NCBI RefSeq assembly: GCF_007746075.1
Contig: NZ_CP036339.1
Coordinates: forward strand, 248,001 to 312,000
Reading direction: 5' to 3'
DNA from: Lacipirellula limnantheis
GTDB lineage: Bacteria > Planctomycetota > Planctomycetia > Pirellulales > Lacipirellulaceae
DNA length: 64,000 nt
Shown here: positions 9,997 to 19,283 of the stretch, piece by piece
Layout: each line of letters opens with the position of its first letter
Position numbering within the stretch: position 1 is the stretch's first letter
Notes under the pieces: model-generated
Databases searched by the model: none
What the model was told of the DNA's origin: nothing
Seen by the model: the letters and a program-made list of their open reading frames with translations, nothing else
Translations under genes and position numbers: made by a program

Positions 9997-10881
9997 ATGG
10001 ATACATCCCCTTTCGCCGTTGTGACTGAGCGCGAGCCGCTGTCGCGGCGCCGCTTCCTTGGCCGGTCGGTGAAAGTTCTTTCCTGTGCTGCGGCGGGAAC
10101 GCTGCTCTACACATGGCGCGTCGAACCGCACTGGGTCGAAGTGGTGGAATGGCCGCTGCCGATCGCGGGGCTGGCGCCAGAGTTGGCGGGCAAGCGGTTG
10201 GTCCAGGTGAGCGACCTGCATGCCGGGCCGATCGTTGATCAGAACTACCTGATGGCGTCGCTGGAAGGGATCGCCAAGCTGAGGCCCGATGCAATCGTCG
10301 TGACCGGCGACTTCATGACGTGCGACGCTGACGAATCGGTTGGCAAGGCGATCGAAGCGATGCGTGCGTTGCCGTCGGCGCCATTGGGTCGGCTCGCCAT
10401 TTTGGGCAATCACGATTATGGGCGTTACTGGCAGCAGGAGGGGGCAGCGGGCAAGCTTTGCAGCGAGCTTGAGAAGCTACAAATCCAAACGTTACGCAAC
10501 GAAGTGGCGAGTTTAGGTGGATTGCAAATTGCCGGCGTCGACGATTTATGGACCAAGAATTTTCAGCCCGAGCAAACGCTGCGGGAGCTCGCCACCGACC
10601 GCCCTGCCCTGGTCCTCTGCCACAATCCCGACGGCGTCGACCAGCCCGCATTTGCTGACTACCGCGGCTGGATTTTGGCCGGGCATACGCACGGCGGGCA
10701 ATGTAAGCCTCCGTTCATGCCGCCTCCGATCGCCTCGGTGTCGAACCGCCTTTACGTCGCGGGCGAGTACGATCTCGCCGGGGGACGCCGCATGTACATC
10801 AACCGCGGGTTGGGCTATGCGCACCGCGTTCGCTTCAACGCTCGGCCGGAGATTACCGTCTTCACGCTGCAGCGGGCGTAG
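9997..10881 (+). CDS. Metallophosphoesterase (calcineurin-like, YaeI-type)
   Basis: 294 residues. The N-terminus contains a twin-arginine-like motif (SRRRFLG, residues 16-22) and a hydrophobic segment, suggesting Tat export or membrane anchoring. Metal-binding motifs of the family are present in order: D73-L-H75 (VSDLHAG), GD in VTGDF, GN138-H139-D (GNHDYG), H209-N, and G-H230-T-H232 (AGHTHGGQ). This order matches family proteins acting on phosphodiesters or nucleotide-linked lipids; the substrate is not known. A 16-bp inverted repeat follows the stop. Confidence 0.88.
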   Translation: MDTSPFAVVTEREPLSRRRFLGRSVKVLSCAAAGTLLYTWRVEPHWVEVVEWPLPIAGLAPELAGKRLVQVSDLHAGPIVDQNYLMASLEGIAKLRPDAIVVTGDFMTCDADESVGKAIEAMRALPSAPLGRLAILGNHDYGRYWQQEGAAGKLCSELEKLQIQTLRNEVASLGGLQIAGVDDLWTKNFQPEQTLRELATDRPALVLCHNPDGVDQPAFADYRGWILAGHTHGGQCKPPFMPPPIASVSNRLYVAGEYDLAGGRRMYINRGLGYAHRVRFNARPEITVFTLQRA

Positions 10882-10943
10882 GCTGGGACAACGTCCCACC
10901 AGCGCCACGCTAGACTCCGCTTCAGGCGGACGTTGTCCCAGCC
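10881..10943. terminator. Inverted repeat after metallophosphoesterase
   Basis: GGCTGGGACAACGTCC (10881-10896) is repeated exactly in inverse orientation at 10928-10943 around a 31-bp loop. There is no T-tract, so it may be a repeat element that also ends transcription rather than a classical terminator. Confidence 0.5.
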
Positions 10944-10990
10944 TGCGATTCGCCCTGGCCAATGCGGTCAATTCTCCGTAGTTTGGCGGT

Positions 10991-12724
10991 ATGTCGGCGA
11001 ACGCTAAGCCTTTGATTAAGCCTGTTGCTCTTAAGGGGAACGCCCTCCCGGCAGAGCCGGGGGCTGGCTGGACGACGCTCGCGCTGGGACTGCTGGGGAG
11101 TCTCCTCTGTTACCTCGCCCACCCGCCGGTCGGCTGGAGTCTGCTAGCGTGGTTCGGCCCGGCGGCGTGGTTTTATGCGGCCCGATTGCCGGTGATGCCC
11201 GGGCGGCGACCGTATCGCGCGCTGTGGATCGCCGGGTCGGCTTATTGGCTCGCGACGGTGCAGTGGATCCGGCTTCCGCACGAGCTGAACATCTTTGGAC
11301 TGTTCCTGCTCGCGGCGTATCTCGGCGCTTACTTGCCGATCGCCGTCGGGCTGACGCGCGCGGCGGTCTTTCGGTTCGGCGTGCCGCTGTGGCTCGCGGC
11401 GCCGGTGGCATGGACGGGGCTGGAGTGGCTGCGCGCGCGGCTGCTCACCGGCTTCCTGATGGCGTCGCTCGCCCACACGCAAATTCGCATCACACCGATT
11501 ATTCAGATCGCCGACGTGCTGGGCGAGTACGGCGTCACGTTTCTGATCATTCTCGTCGCGTCAGCCCTGGCCGAACTCATCTACCAATGCCGCGGGTCAG
11601 GGCGTCCCCGTCTCGCCACGGCTACCATTCCTCTCTTCGCCCTCCTTCCCGCCGTTCTCTATGGCAACTTTCAAATCGCGCGGCTCCATTCAATCGCACC
11701 TGAGGCGAAGACGACCACCATCGCGCTAATCCAAAGCGATATGCTCGCCGACTGGAAAGGAACCCCCGAGCGCGACGACGCCGTGATGGAGCAGATGGCG
11801 GAACTCTCTCGCCAAGCGGTGCGCGAGCACGAGGGAGTCGATCTCGTCGTTTGGCCGGAGACGATGTTTCGCATGAGTTACCACCATGCCGACGACGATT
11901 ACCGTCCGCCGCAAGAACTTTTGTCGCTGCCGGTGGGCGTCATGTTCAGCGAAGCAGTCACTTACCTGAGCGAACTCACGCGACAATTGAACGCGCCGAT
12001 TTTGGTGGGGCTCGATCGCGTCCATTGGGCGCCGCTGAAGAACGGCGAGCCGCCGATGGACGAGCGCAACTTCCCGTTCATTTACAAACAATTCAATTCG
12101 TCCGCCGCCGTCGACCGGAGCGGCGTGCTCGTCGGCACGTACGACAAAATGCACCTCCTTCCCTTCGGCGAATACATCCCCTTCGTCCGCTGGCTGCCGT
12201 TCCTGAAGAATTACTCGCCGATCACCGGCGGCGCCCAGCCAGGAGTGGCACCGGCGGCTCTCGAAATCGACGGCGTCGTTTACTCGCCGAACATCTGCTA
12301 CGAGACAGTGCTGCCGCAGTTGATCCGCCGCCAAGTCGCTGAACTATCGCGCCAAGGCAAAACTCCCGGCGTGCTGGTGAATCTCACCAACGACGCCTGG
12401 TACTGGGGTTCCAGCGAACTCGACATGCATCTGGCCAGCGGCGTCTTTCGGGCCGTCGAAATGCGCACCCCGCTCGTCGTCGCGGCAAACCGCGGGCTCT
12501 CGGCCCACGTCGATCACCTGGGGCGAATCGTGGCCGCGACCGACCGGGACGTACCAGCATCGCTCGTGGCGACCGTGACGCTCCCTCCCCGCAACGGCGA
12601 GTTCCCCAGCCTCTTCGCCGCCTGCGGCGACTGGTTCGCGCTCCTCTGTCTGGTATGCTGCATACCCGCGGCGGTCACCGGCTGGCGCGGCCGACAGACG
12701 AAGCGGGCGGCGAAACTGGAATAA
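10991..12724 (+). CDS. lnt: Apolipoprotein N-acyltransferase
   Basis: 577 residues. It adds the third acyl chain to lipoproteins at the periplasmic face of the inner membrane. There are several N-terminal transmembrane helices (about 28-230) followed by a carbon-nitrogen hydrolase domain whose catalytic triad is visible: E290 (VVWPETMF), K386 (YDKMHLLPFGEY) and C436 (SPNICYET). Residues 17-26 (NALPAEPGAG) are encoded by a GC-rich palindrome (11041-11067) of the REP-like family, so the extreme N-terminus probably grew by in-frame insertion of a repeat. A start downstream would lose the first TM region. Confidence 0.92.
   Translation: MSANAKPLIKPVALKGNALPAEPGAGWTTLALGLLGSLLCYLAHPPVGWSLLAWFGPAAWFYAARLPVMPGRRPYRALWIAGSAYWLATVQWIRLPHELNIFGLFLLAAYLGAYLPIAVGLTRAAVFRFGVPLWLAAPVAWTGLEWLRARLLTGFLMASLAHTQIRITPIIQIADVLGEYGVTFLIILVASALAELIYQCRGSGRPRLATATIPLFALLPAVLYGNFQIARLHSIAPEAKTTTIALIQSDMLADWKGTPERDDAVMEQMAELSRQAVREHEGVDLVVWPETMFRMSYHHADDDYRPPQELLSLPVGVMFSEAVTYLSELTRQLNAPILVGLDRVHWAPLKNGEPPMDERNFPFIYKQFNSSAAVDRSGVLVGTYDKMHLLPFGEYIPFVRWLPFLKNYSPITGGAQPGVAPAALEIDGVVYSPNICYETVLPQLIRRQVAELSRQGKTPGVLVNLTNDAWYWGSSELDMHLASGVFRAVEMRTPLVVAANRGLSAHVDHLGRIVAATDRDVPASLVATVTLPPRNGEFPSLFAACGDWFALLCLVCCIPAAVTGWRGRQTKRAAKLE
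11041..11067. repeat. REP-like palindrome inside lnt
   Basis: Stem CTCCCGGC/GCCGGGGG, ending in the GGGGCTGG word shared with 1957-1982 and 35704-35729. It is read through in frame as part of the Lnt N-terminus. Confidence 0.55.
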
Positions 12725-12859
12725 CACACGGGCAGTTGTGCAAAGCCTGCCCTCCCCATTCCGCATTCGCCATTCCCCATTTCATTCGCCGCTCCGGCGG
12801 GTCGTTGACCCGCGGCTACTGCTTTCCTCCCACCCCTGACCTCCGGCTCTCGCCCTTCC

Positions 12860-14668
12860 ATGCCCGTCGTGTTGCAACTTCAGGACGCTTACAAGCGTTA
12901 CGGTGATCAAGAACTTCTCGATGGCGCCACCTGTGCGCTTCCCGATGATCAGAAGATCGGCTTGATTGGCCGCAACGGCGCCGGCAAGAGTACGCTCTGC
13001 CGAATCTTGCTGGGTGACGAGGAACTCGACGCTGGCGAAGTCGTGCGGAGCAAGAAGCTGCGGCTCGGCTATCTGCGGCAGCACGATCCGTTCCTCGACG
13101 GCGAGACGGTGCTCGACTTCCTGATGCGCGACAGCGAGCAGCCCGACTGGCGCTGCGGCGAAATCGCCTGGCAGTTCCAGCTGCCCGATGTGATGCTCCA
13201 TCAACCGGTCCGATCGCTCTCGGGCGGTTGGCAAACCCGCGTCAAGCTTGCCGCCCTGCTGCTCCACGATCCAAATCTGCTGATCCTCGACGAGCCGACG
13301 AACTTCCTCGACTTGCGCACGCAGATGCTGCTTGAGGAATTCCTCCGCGGGTTCAAGGGCGGCATCCTCGTCGTCTCGCACGATCGCTCGTTCCTGAAGC
13401 GGACCTGCACGCACACGTTGGAATTGTCTCGCGGCCACCTGGAGCTCTATCCCGGCGACGTGGATTCGTTCTTGGCCAATATTGATGAACGCCGGGAGCA
13501 TGATCGCCGGGTCAACGCGACGACGATGACGAAGCGGAAGCAGCTCGAAACGTTCATCGCCAAGAACCGCGCCAACGCCGCGACGGCTAGTCAGGCCCGC
13601 AGCAAGGCCAAGCAGCTCGAGAAGCTCACGCTGGTCGAAGTCGTCGGCGAAGAGGCGACCGTCCGCTTCAGCTTCCCGCAGGTAGCTCCACGGCAAGGAA
13701 CGGCGCTACGGACCGAGCGGATGGCGATCGGCTATCCCGAACGCGACGTCGCCAGCGAAGTGCAGCTCGAAATCGAGCATGGCCAGCGCGTCGGCATCGT
13801 CGGCGATAACGGCCAGGGGAAAACGACGTTCCTGCGGACGATCTGCGGCTCGCTTGAGCCGAAGGCGGGGTCGATGAAGTGGGGCTATGGCTGCCAGATG
13901 GGGGTCTATGCCCAGCACGTTTACACGACGCTGCCGCAGAACGACACGGTCGAGGACTATCTCCATCGGCAAGCCGCGCACGGTACGAACATGCAGCAGA
14001 TCAAGGACGTCGCCGGCAGCTTCCTCTTCCGCGGCGAGCTCATCCAGAAAAAGATCAAGGTGCTGAGCGGCGGCGAGCGAGCCCGTTTGGTGCTGGCAGG
14101 GCTGTTGCTCGAACAACACAACGTGCTGGTGCTCGACGAACCGGGGAACCATCTCGACGTCGAAACGGTCGAGGCGCTCGCCGACGCCCTCTGCCGCTAT
14201 CCCGGCACGGTCATTTTCACGAGCCACGATCGCCACTTTATGCAGCGCGTGGCGAACACCGTCATCGAGGTCGGCAGCGGCAAAGTCGCCAGCTACCCCG
14301 GCAGCTTCGAAGATTACGTCTACCGCGTTCACAAGGAACTAGAAGCGGGCCTCCGGGCCGAACACGCCGCCTACAACGCCGGCGCTTCGGCCAAGCATGC
14401 CGGCGAGGCCGGTTCCCCGGCCGGTGAACCCGCCGCGACGCGCAAAGTCCTGTCCGGAAAAGAGGAGCGAGAACTCGAAAAAAGACTGAAGGCGGTCGAG
14501 CGCAAGATCGCCAAGCTCGACGACGAAAAGAAGCAACTGACCGCGAGCCTGATGACGATCACCGACGGCAAGGAGTCGAAGCGAGTTCAAGATCAACTAG
14601 CGGCGACGGCCGCGGAGATCGCCGAACTGGAGCATGAGTGGCTGCAGATTTCGGGGGATTTGGGGTAG
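12860..14668 (+). CDS. ABC-F family ATPase (Uup/EttA-like)
   Basis: 602 residues, soluble, with two ATP-binding cassettes and no membrane segments. First cassette: Walker A GRNGAGKST, signature LSGGWQT, Walker B LLILDEPTNFLD. Second: Walker A GDNGQGKTT, signature LSGGERAR, Walker B LVLDEPGNHLD. A charged linker (about residues 200-255) and a C-terminal coiled coil (after about 530) match Uup-type ABC-F proteins, which act on the ribosome or in DNA metabolism. The exact subfamily is not settled. The gene is preceded by a short CATTC-rich repeat and followed by a toxin-antitoxin locus. Confidence 0.9.
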   Translation: MPVVLQLQDAYKRYGDQELLDGATCALPDDQKIGLIGRNGAGKSTLCRILLGDEELDAGEVVRSKKLRLGYLRQHDPFLDGETVLDFLMRDSEQPDWRCGEIAWQFQLPDVMLHQPVRSLSGGWQTRVKLAALLLHDPNLLILDEPTNFLDLRTQMLLEEFLRGFKGGILVVSHDRSFLKRTCTHTLELSRGHLELYPGDVDSFLANIDERREHDRRVNATTMTKRKQLETFIAKNRANAATASQARSKAKQLEKLTLVEVVGEEATVRFSFPQVAPRQGTALRTERMAIGYPERDVASEVQLEIEHGQRVGIVGDNGQGKTTFLRTICGSLEPKAGSMKWGYGCQMGVYAQHVYTTLPQNDTVEDYLHRQAAHGTNMQQIKDVAGSFLFRGELIQKKIKVLSGGERARLVLAGLLLEQHNVLVLDEPGNHLDVETVEALADALCRYPGTVIFTSHDRHFMQRVANTVIEVGSGKVASYPGSFEDYVYRVHKELEAGLRAEHAAYNAGASAKHAGEAGSPAGEPAATRKVLSGKEERELEKRLKAVERKIAKLDDEKKQLTASLMTITDGKESKRVQDQLAATAAEIAELEHEWLQISGDLG

Positions 14669-14748
14669 GCGGTTGAGTTTCGAAAAAGGTTGAGATCACC
14701 GGCGTTCACTGGGTATAATTCCAGCAATCGCTCAGGAGAGTACGTCCC

Positions 14749-15030
14749 ATGCTCGACTCTTATCCGCCCGAAATCCAAGCATTCGTTCAGCAGAAAATCG
14801 CCGCCGGCGTCGTTCGGTCAGCGGATGAATTTGCCATCGAAGCCGCGGCGCTCTATTGCGAGGTAGATCGCCGGCGCGAAGAACTTAAGGCGAAGGTTGC
14901 GGCTGGCATGGCGCAACTTGAGACGGGCGACTACGTCGATATCGATGGCGAAGAAGAACTCCGAGAGTTTTTCGAGGACGTGAAGCGACGTGGGCGGGAA
15001 CGGCTGGCCGCTGGTTCCCGCTTCGAATGA
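14749..15030 (+). CDS. parD: ParD-like (ribbon-helix-helix) antitoxin
   Basis: 93 residues. The N-terminus (YPPEIQAFVQQKIAAGVVRSADEFAIEA) is typical of ParD/CC2985-type antitoxins, with a helical C-terminus that should wrap around ParE. AGGAG about ten bases before the ATG supports the start. Its stop overlaps the start of the parE remnant by ATGA. The frame is intact although the partner is broken. Confidence 0.8.
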   Translation: MLDSYPPEIQAFVQQKIAAGVVRSADEFAIEAAALYCEVDRRREELKAKVAAGMAQLETGDYVDIDGEEELREFFEDVKRRGRERLAAGSRFE

Positions 15031-15331
15031 AGAGTTATCGGCTTACTCAGTTGGCGCAGGCGGACATTGACTCCGCATGGTTGTATATCGCCAAGGATCG
15101 CCCCTCTGCGGCCGACCGGTTTGTGGAACGGTTGAGGCGTCACTTCGAATTGTTAACTGAGAATCCGTTAACGGCGAGGCTCGTGCCGACCTAGCAGAGG
15201 GCATGCGGCAGTCGATCGTCGGCAACTACGTTGTGCTGCATCGACCGGCTGCCGATCGGGTCCAGATTGTCCGCGTTATCCACGGCGCCCGTGACGTTTT
15301 TGCTGAGTTTCGGAAGCATTCATCGGATTAG
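15027..15331 (+). pseudogene. parE: parE toxin, frameshifted
   Basis: From the ATG overlapping parD, the frame reads MKSYRLTQLAQADIDSAW and continues ParE-like for about 50 codons, then stops at TAG 15192-15194. In the next frame from about 15170 the sequence continues as ADLAEGMRQSIVGNYVVLHR and ends HGARDVFAEFRKHSSD with a stop at 15329-15331, exactly the remainder of a ParE/RelE-superfamily toxin. A single-base loss near 15168-15172 explains this. Either the toxin is inactivated or the base is a sequencing error. The tail overlaps the esterase gene on the other strand by 4 bp. Confidence 0.8.
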
Positions 15332-16248
15332 TCGATGATTGCCCGACTCTTCAACCAAGCCTCGAGCTCATTCGCCCAAAGATCCGCCGGCCGCTTGTCG
15401 CGGAACATGCCGAAGCCGTGCCCGCCGACTTCGTAGATGTGCATCTCGGCCGGCACTTTATTGGCTAACAGGCCTTCGTAGAACAGAATGCTGTTCTTCG
15501 GCAGCACCCCGCTGTCGTCGTTGGCGTGAACGAGGAACGTTGGCGGCGTCTTGTCGGTAATGCGTCGATCGGTCGACCACTCCGCGGCGAGATCCTCGCT
15601 TGAATCGGGACCGAGCAAGTTGTTGCGCGAGCCGCGATGGGCCGCGTCGCCAACGAACGTGATCACGGGGTAGACCAGCACCGCGAAGTCGGGCCGACTG
15701 CTTTGTTGATCGATCGGATCGGCCGCTTGCGGATCGCCATCAGCGAACATCGTCGCCGCGGTGGATGCCAAATGCCCGCCGGCGGAGAAGCCCAGGACGC
15801 CGATCTTCGTCGGATCGACGCCGAGTTCCTTCGCGTGGGCCCGCACCGTGCGGATCGCTCGCTGCACGTCATCCAGCGGCACCGGCTGCAGGTTCTTCCC
15901 GCCGCCGCAGCGATAACGCAGCACCACGCCGACGATGCCGTGCTGGCGGCACCACTCCGCCACTTCGCGACCTTCTTTCTCCATCGCCAGGCCCGAGTAC
16001 CCGCCGCCGGGGCAGATCACGATCGCGGCGCCGTTCCGCTTGTCCGTCGCCGGAAGAAAGGTGGTGAGCGTCGGCGACTTGGTAACGCGCTCCGTCCATT
16101 CCGCCGAGTCGACCGTCCGCGGCTCATCGCCCTGGTTCGCCGCATGATCGGTAGGCCAAAGAAGCTCTTCCTGCGGCGCCTCCGCAGCGAACGCGACGAG
16201 GGGGAGTGCAAGGATGGCAATCGCGACGAAGAGATGAGAAAGGTTCAT
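15328..16248 (-). CDS. Secreted alpha/beta-hydrolase (esterase)
   Basis: 306 residues with a signal peptide (hydrophobic residues 4-21, ending AFAAEA). The lid/oxyanion motif is GGGYSG (81-86), the nucleophile is S155 in GFSAGG, an acid candidate lies in HANDDSGV, and the catalytic His is in GGHGFG. The sequence resembles BD-FAE/acetyl-xylan esterase type hydrolases common in planctomycetes, so an extracytoplasmic carbohydrate-ester substrate is a reasonable inference. The gene is monocistronic and convergent with the parDE locus. Confidence 0.85.
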   Translation of the reverse strand: MNLSHLFVAIAILALPLVAFAAEAPQEELLWPTDHAANQGDEPRTVDSAEWTERVTKSPTLTTFLPATDKRNGAAIVICPGGGYSGLAMEKEGREVAEWCRQHGIVGVVLRYRCGGGKNLQPVPLDDVQRAIRTVRAHAKELGVDPTKIGVLGFSAGGHLASTAATMFADGDPQAADPIDQQSSRPDFAVLVYPVITFVGDAAHRGSRNNLLGPDSSEDLAAEWSTDRRITDKTPPTFLVHANDDSGVLPKNSILFYEGLLANKVPAEMHIYEVGGHGFGMFRDKRPADLWANELEAWLKSRAIID

Positions 16249-16322
16249 CGTTGGTTCCTTGAAAAGAATTGTCTGCAGCCCCCGGTTCCGAGCTTATTTA
16301 ATTGCTATCACGAAATGCACCA

Positions 16323-16407
<85 letters not shown>

Positions 16408-16482
16408 CGTATTTCAAGCATGAGGGCTGTTAACTAAGCTTCGGAGCCGGGACTGCTAAGCGTTGCCGGTTGGGCACGGAAC

Positions 16483-17214
16483 TCACCCCTGCTTCTGCCA
16501 AATGCCCACCACCGCCGGAGAGTATCTCCGCACGTCCCACTCCTTCACGCCGTGGTACTGCTCGCCGGTCGGCAACAGCGTCGCGTCGAAGCGTTCGTCG
16601 CTCTCCGTGACCACGATACTGTCCGGGGGGCAATGCTCCATGATAGCGGATATCAGACCAATAGTTTCCTCTTTCCGGCTGACGAAGAAATCGTACGGCG
16701 GGCTGCAGAAGACCAGCCACGGCGCGGCCCCCGGGGCCGGCGGCGTGCCAAACGAAGTCGTCGGTGCATCGGCAGCGGATTGTCCGTCCGCTCGCCACCA
16801 CTGGCCGTCGCCGGCCGTGAGATTCCGTTTGCCCCATAGAAAGGCGCTTGTCATGAGCAGCGTTGATTGCCCCTCGACGCCGAGTCCCTTGATGTTCTGT
16901 TCAATGATGTGCGCCGTCGGAACGTGCCGCTCGATAAACGTGGCGTGCACCGAACCGCGGCTGAGCGCCTCGAGCCCCAAGGCCCCCGTGCCGGCGAAGA
17001 GATCGATCGCGTGGCGCCCTTCAGAGCCAACGCCGACGAGGTTGAAGATCGACTCCCGCACGCGATGCTTCATCGGCCGGGTGACCGGGTCCTCGCCGCG
17101 GCGGAACGGTTCGTACGTCAACTTCCGCCCGCGGTGCTTGCCGCCGATAATCTTCAGTTCAATCGCTGAAGTTAGCTCATCGGCGACGCGGCGTTTTGGC
17201 TTTGGTTTGCCCAT
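16483..17214 (-). CDS. rsmD: 16S rRNA (guanine966-N2)-methyltransferase
   Basis: 243 residues, longer than the roughly 190 usual for RsmD because of an insert around 140-165. It methylates G966 of 16S rRNA using SAM. Motifs: IIGGKHRGRKL near the N-terminus, TRPMKHRVRESIFN, the SAM-binding LFAGTGALGLEALSRG, and the catalytic strand motif, here CSPPYDFF where the canonical form is DPPY. The Ser for Asp change is unusual and may affect function. The start MGKPKPKRR is reasonable. Confidence 0.85.
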   Translation of the reverse strand: MGKPKPKRRVADELTSAIELKIIGGKHRGRKLTYEPFRRGEDPVTRPMKHRVRESIFNLVGVGSEGRHAIDLFAGTGALGLEALSRGSVHATFIERHVPTAHIIEQNIKGLGVEGQSTLLMTSAFLWGKRNLTAGDGQWWRADGQSAADAPTTSFGTPPAPGAAPWLVFCSPPYDFFVSRKEETIGLISAIMEHCPPDSIVVTESDERFDATLLPTGEQYHGVKEWDVRRYSPAVVGIWQKQG

Positions 17215-17519
17215 TAATCATTTTCATTTCACCACGACGGCACATCGTGCGCGACGTGGGAACAACGGAGGTTAAAGGCGTGGCTTTCGCTGCGTCCGCC
17301 GAGTCGGTCAAAAAATCGCATACCCGCGGAATCTGGCAATGCTCGAACCATTGGAGGCGAGAAGGCGTAGCGACAACAGGCCTTTCGTCGTGGCCGTTGT
17401 GGCGTTGTGGTGCAATGGCCCCTAAATGTCGGCGCCTGCCGTCGAATCGGTCGATTTGCTATTCTGTTCTGCTGTTTCCGCTACTTTACCACCGCAACTA
17501 GAGCTTGGGGTTTTGCCCG
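17215..17519. other. Intergenic region with degenerate repeat pair
   Basis: A 305-bp gap between divergent rsmD and the cyclophilin gene. Arms 17231-17256 (ACCACGACGGCACATCG...) and 17386-17411 are inverse copies at about 19 of 26 positions. This is a decayed example of the paired-arm repeat family. No convincing promoter was picked out. Confidence 0.4.
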
Positions 17520-18809
17520 ATGTCAAGGATTGTTCTTTCGTTGCTGGCCCTTGGTCTGTTCTTTCATGCCCAGGTAGTCGCCGCTCAGGAGAGCGCCCCG
17601 GCCGCCGATCCGCCCGCTGCCGAGGCGCCCGCCGATATCGCGGCGCCGCAAGGGACGGTAACGGTCACCACGGAGGAGGAAGCTCCGGCCGACGAGGCTG
17701 AGGAAGCGAAGCCAGAAACGCCGGCCCCCTCGGGCGACGCCGTGAAGGCGCGTGAGGCGTTCGACGTCGTCCTCAAGCAGTGGCAGGACGTTACCTCCCA
17801 GATACCGTCGATTCAAGAAAAGCGACAGGCCGCCAAGGGCGCCGAGCGAACCGCGCTCGACAAGCAGGTGGCCGATCTCTATCGCGAGGCCGATGGGCTC
17901 ATCGACAAGCTCTCCGAAGCGGGGCTGGCCGTTTATCAGGCCGATCCCGAAGCCTATCCGGACGTCAACAATACGCTGGTGGTGATCGCTCAGTTCCAAC
18001 TGAACGGCGGCCCGAACGGCGACGGCGGCGACCAATACGAAAAGGCGCTGAAGCTGATTTCAGGCCTCATCGACGCCGGCGCCGGGGCGAAGTATCCGCA
18101 GCTTTACTATTGGGGCGGATTGGCCGCATTCAACACGAACGATTTCGCGCTCGCTGAAAAGTACTTTGCTGAATCGTCGAAGGCGGGGGGCGAGGTCGGC
18201 CAACTCTCGCCGACTCTCGTTCAGGCGGCGCTGCAGGCCCAAGGCAATCTCGCGACGATGAAGAAGGCGTGGGAGAAGGAGTCGGCCATCCGCGCCGCCG
18301 AAGCCAAGGCCGACGATAACCCCCGCGTGAAGCTCACGACCACCAAAGGCGATGTCGTGATCGAACTCTTCGAGAACGAAGCTCCGCAGGCGGTGGCCAA
18401 CTTCCTCACCCTGGTGAAAGACGGCTTCTATGACGGCCTCACCTTCCACCGCGTCATTCCCGCGTTCATGGCCCAAGGGGGCGATCCCGACGGCAACGGC
18501 AGCGGCGGTCCCGGCTACAGCATCAAATGCGAATGCTACAAGCCCGACTATCGCCATCACTTCCGCGGCAGCCTGAGCATGGCCCATGCCGGCCGCGACA
18601 CCGGCGGCTCGCAGTTCTTCCTCACCTACGTGCCGACCTCGTTCCTCGACGGCAAGCACACCGTCTTCGGCCGCGTGGTCGAGGGGATGGAAAACGCCTC
18701 GTCGATCAAACGCGGCGAGCCGGTCCGCAGCCCTGACAAGATCGTGAAGGCTGAAGTCCTCCGCGACCGGGGGCACGCTTACAAGTTCGACAAGTTGCCG
18801 GGGAAATAG
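17520..18809 (+). CDS. Secreted peptidyl-prolyl cis-trans isomerase (cyclophilin)
   Basis: 429 residues from ATG 17520. A signal peptide (MSRIVLSLLALGLFF ... VVAAQES) is followed by a Pro/Ala/Glu-rich linker to about residue 75, then a helical, TPR-like region (about 80-255) and a C-terminal cyclophilin domain. Cyclophilin motifs: TTKGDVVIELFENEAPQAV, FHRVIPAFMAQGGDP, SMAHAGRDTGGSQFFL, and FLDGKHTVFGRVV. It should catalyse prolyl isomerisation in the periplasm. A strong terminator follows. The in-frame TTG at 17505 is unlikely to be the start. Confidence 0.9.
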   Translation: MSRIVLSLLALGLFFHAQVVAAQESAPAADPPAAEAPADIAAPQGTVTVTTEEEAPADEAEEAKPETPAPSGDAVKAREAFDVVLKQWQDVTSQIPSIQEKRQAAKGAERTALDKQVADLYREADGLIDKLSEAGLAVYQADPEAYPDVNNTLVVIAQFQLNGGPNGDGGDQYEKALKLISGLIDAGAGAKYPQLYYWGGLAAFNTNDFALAEKYFAESSKAGGEVGQLSPTLVQAALQAQGNLATMKKAWEKESAIRAAEAKADDNPRVKLTTTKGDVVIELFENEAPQAVANFLTLVKDGFYDGLTFHRVIPAFMAQGGDPDGNGSGGPGYSIKCECYKPDYRHHFRGSLSMAHAGRDTGGSQFFLTYVPTSFLDGKHTVFGRVVEGMENASSIKRGEPVRSPDKIVKAEVLRDRGHAYKFDKLPGK

Positions 18810-18867
18810 GCCGGACTTCGGCGGCCGAAGTCATTCGGTCCGGTTTGCAGTCGGAATCGCTATCCAA

Positions 18868-18900
18868 CGGGCCGGGCCATCATGGCTCGGCCCGTTTTTT
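18868..18900 (+). terminator. Rho-independent terminator after cyclophilin gene
   Basis: Stem CGGGCCGGGCCA pairs with TGGCTCGGCCCG (one mismatch) around a 3-nt loop and is followed by six T residues. Confidence 0.85.
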
Positions 18901-18951
18901 CCCGTTTTGGACCGCCCCAAATAGCCGTTTCCCCGGCATTTCCCCCCCGAC

Positions 18952-18980
18952 TTGACGGACCGCGCCAGCACGCTTATTCT
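18952..18980 (+). promoter_or_regulatory. Candidate sigma-70 promoter
   Basis: TTGACG at 18952-18957 and TATTCT at 18975-18980 are spaced by 17 bp, close to the consensus. The promoter would transcribe toward the LysR gene, about 300 nt downstream. Confidence 0.45.
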
Positions 18981-19283
18981 ACTATCGCGTTTTTTGATTC
19001 TGGCAATGGCCTGTATCGCGTTTGATGATTCAAGCTGTCGAAGACCCATCGGCGGCGGCCATGGATCGACGGCACGTTTTGCCTAAGTGCCATCAGCCGC
19101 TCATTGCCAGCTCAAAAACCGCGAACTTCCTGGCCGGGGGGCTGGGGAGCGATTGGCTCCAAACGGTCTGAGTTGTCAGCTTTGGCGGCAACTTTTTCCC
19201 GAATCGCGCACGAAAAAATCAGCTTCGCGCAAGTTGGTCCGCGACTTGCGCTAGACCGACGCTTTGCCGCACTGAACGACGCC
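18981..19283. other. Long leader with a 48-codon ORF
   Basis: Between the candidate promoter and the LysR start lies an ATG-initiated frame of 48 codons (19025-19171, MIQAVEDPSAAAMDRR...) with no recognised family. It may be a leader ORF or chance. Nothing else was seen in this stretch. Confidence 0.25.
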
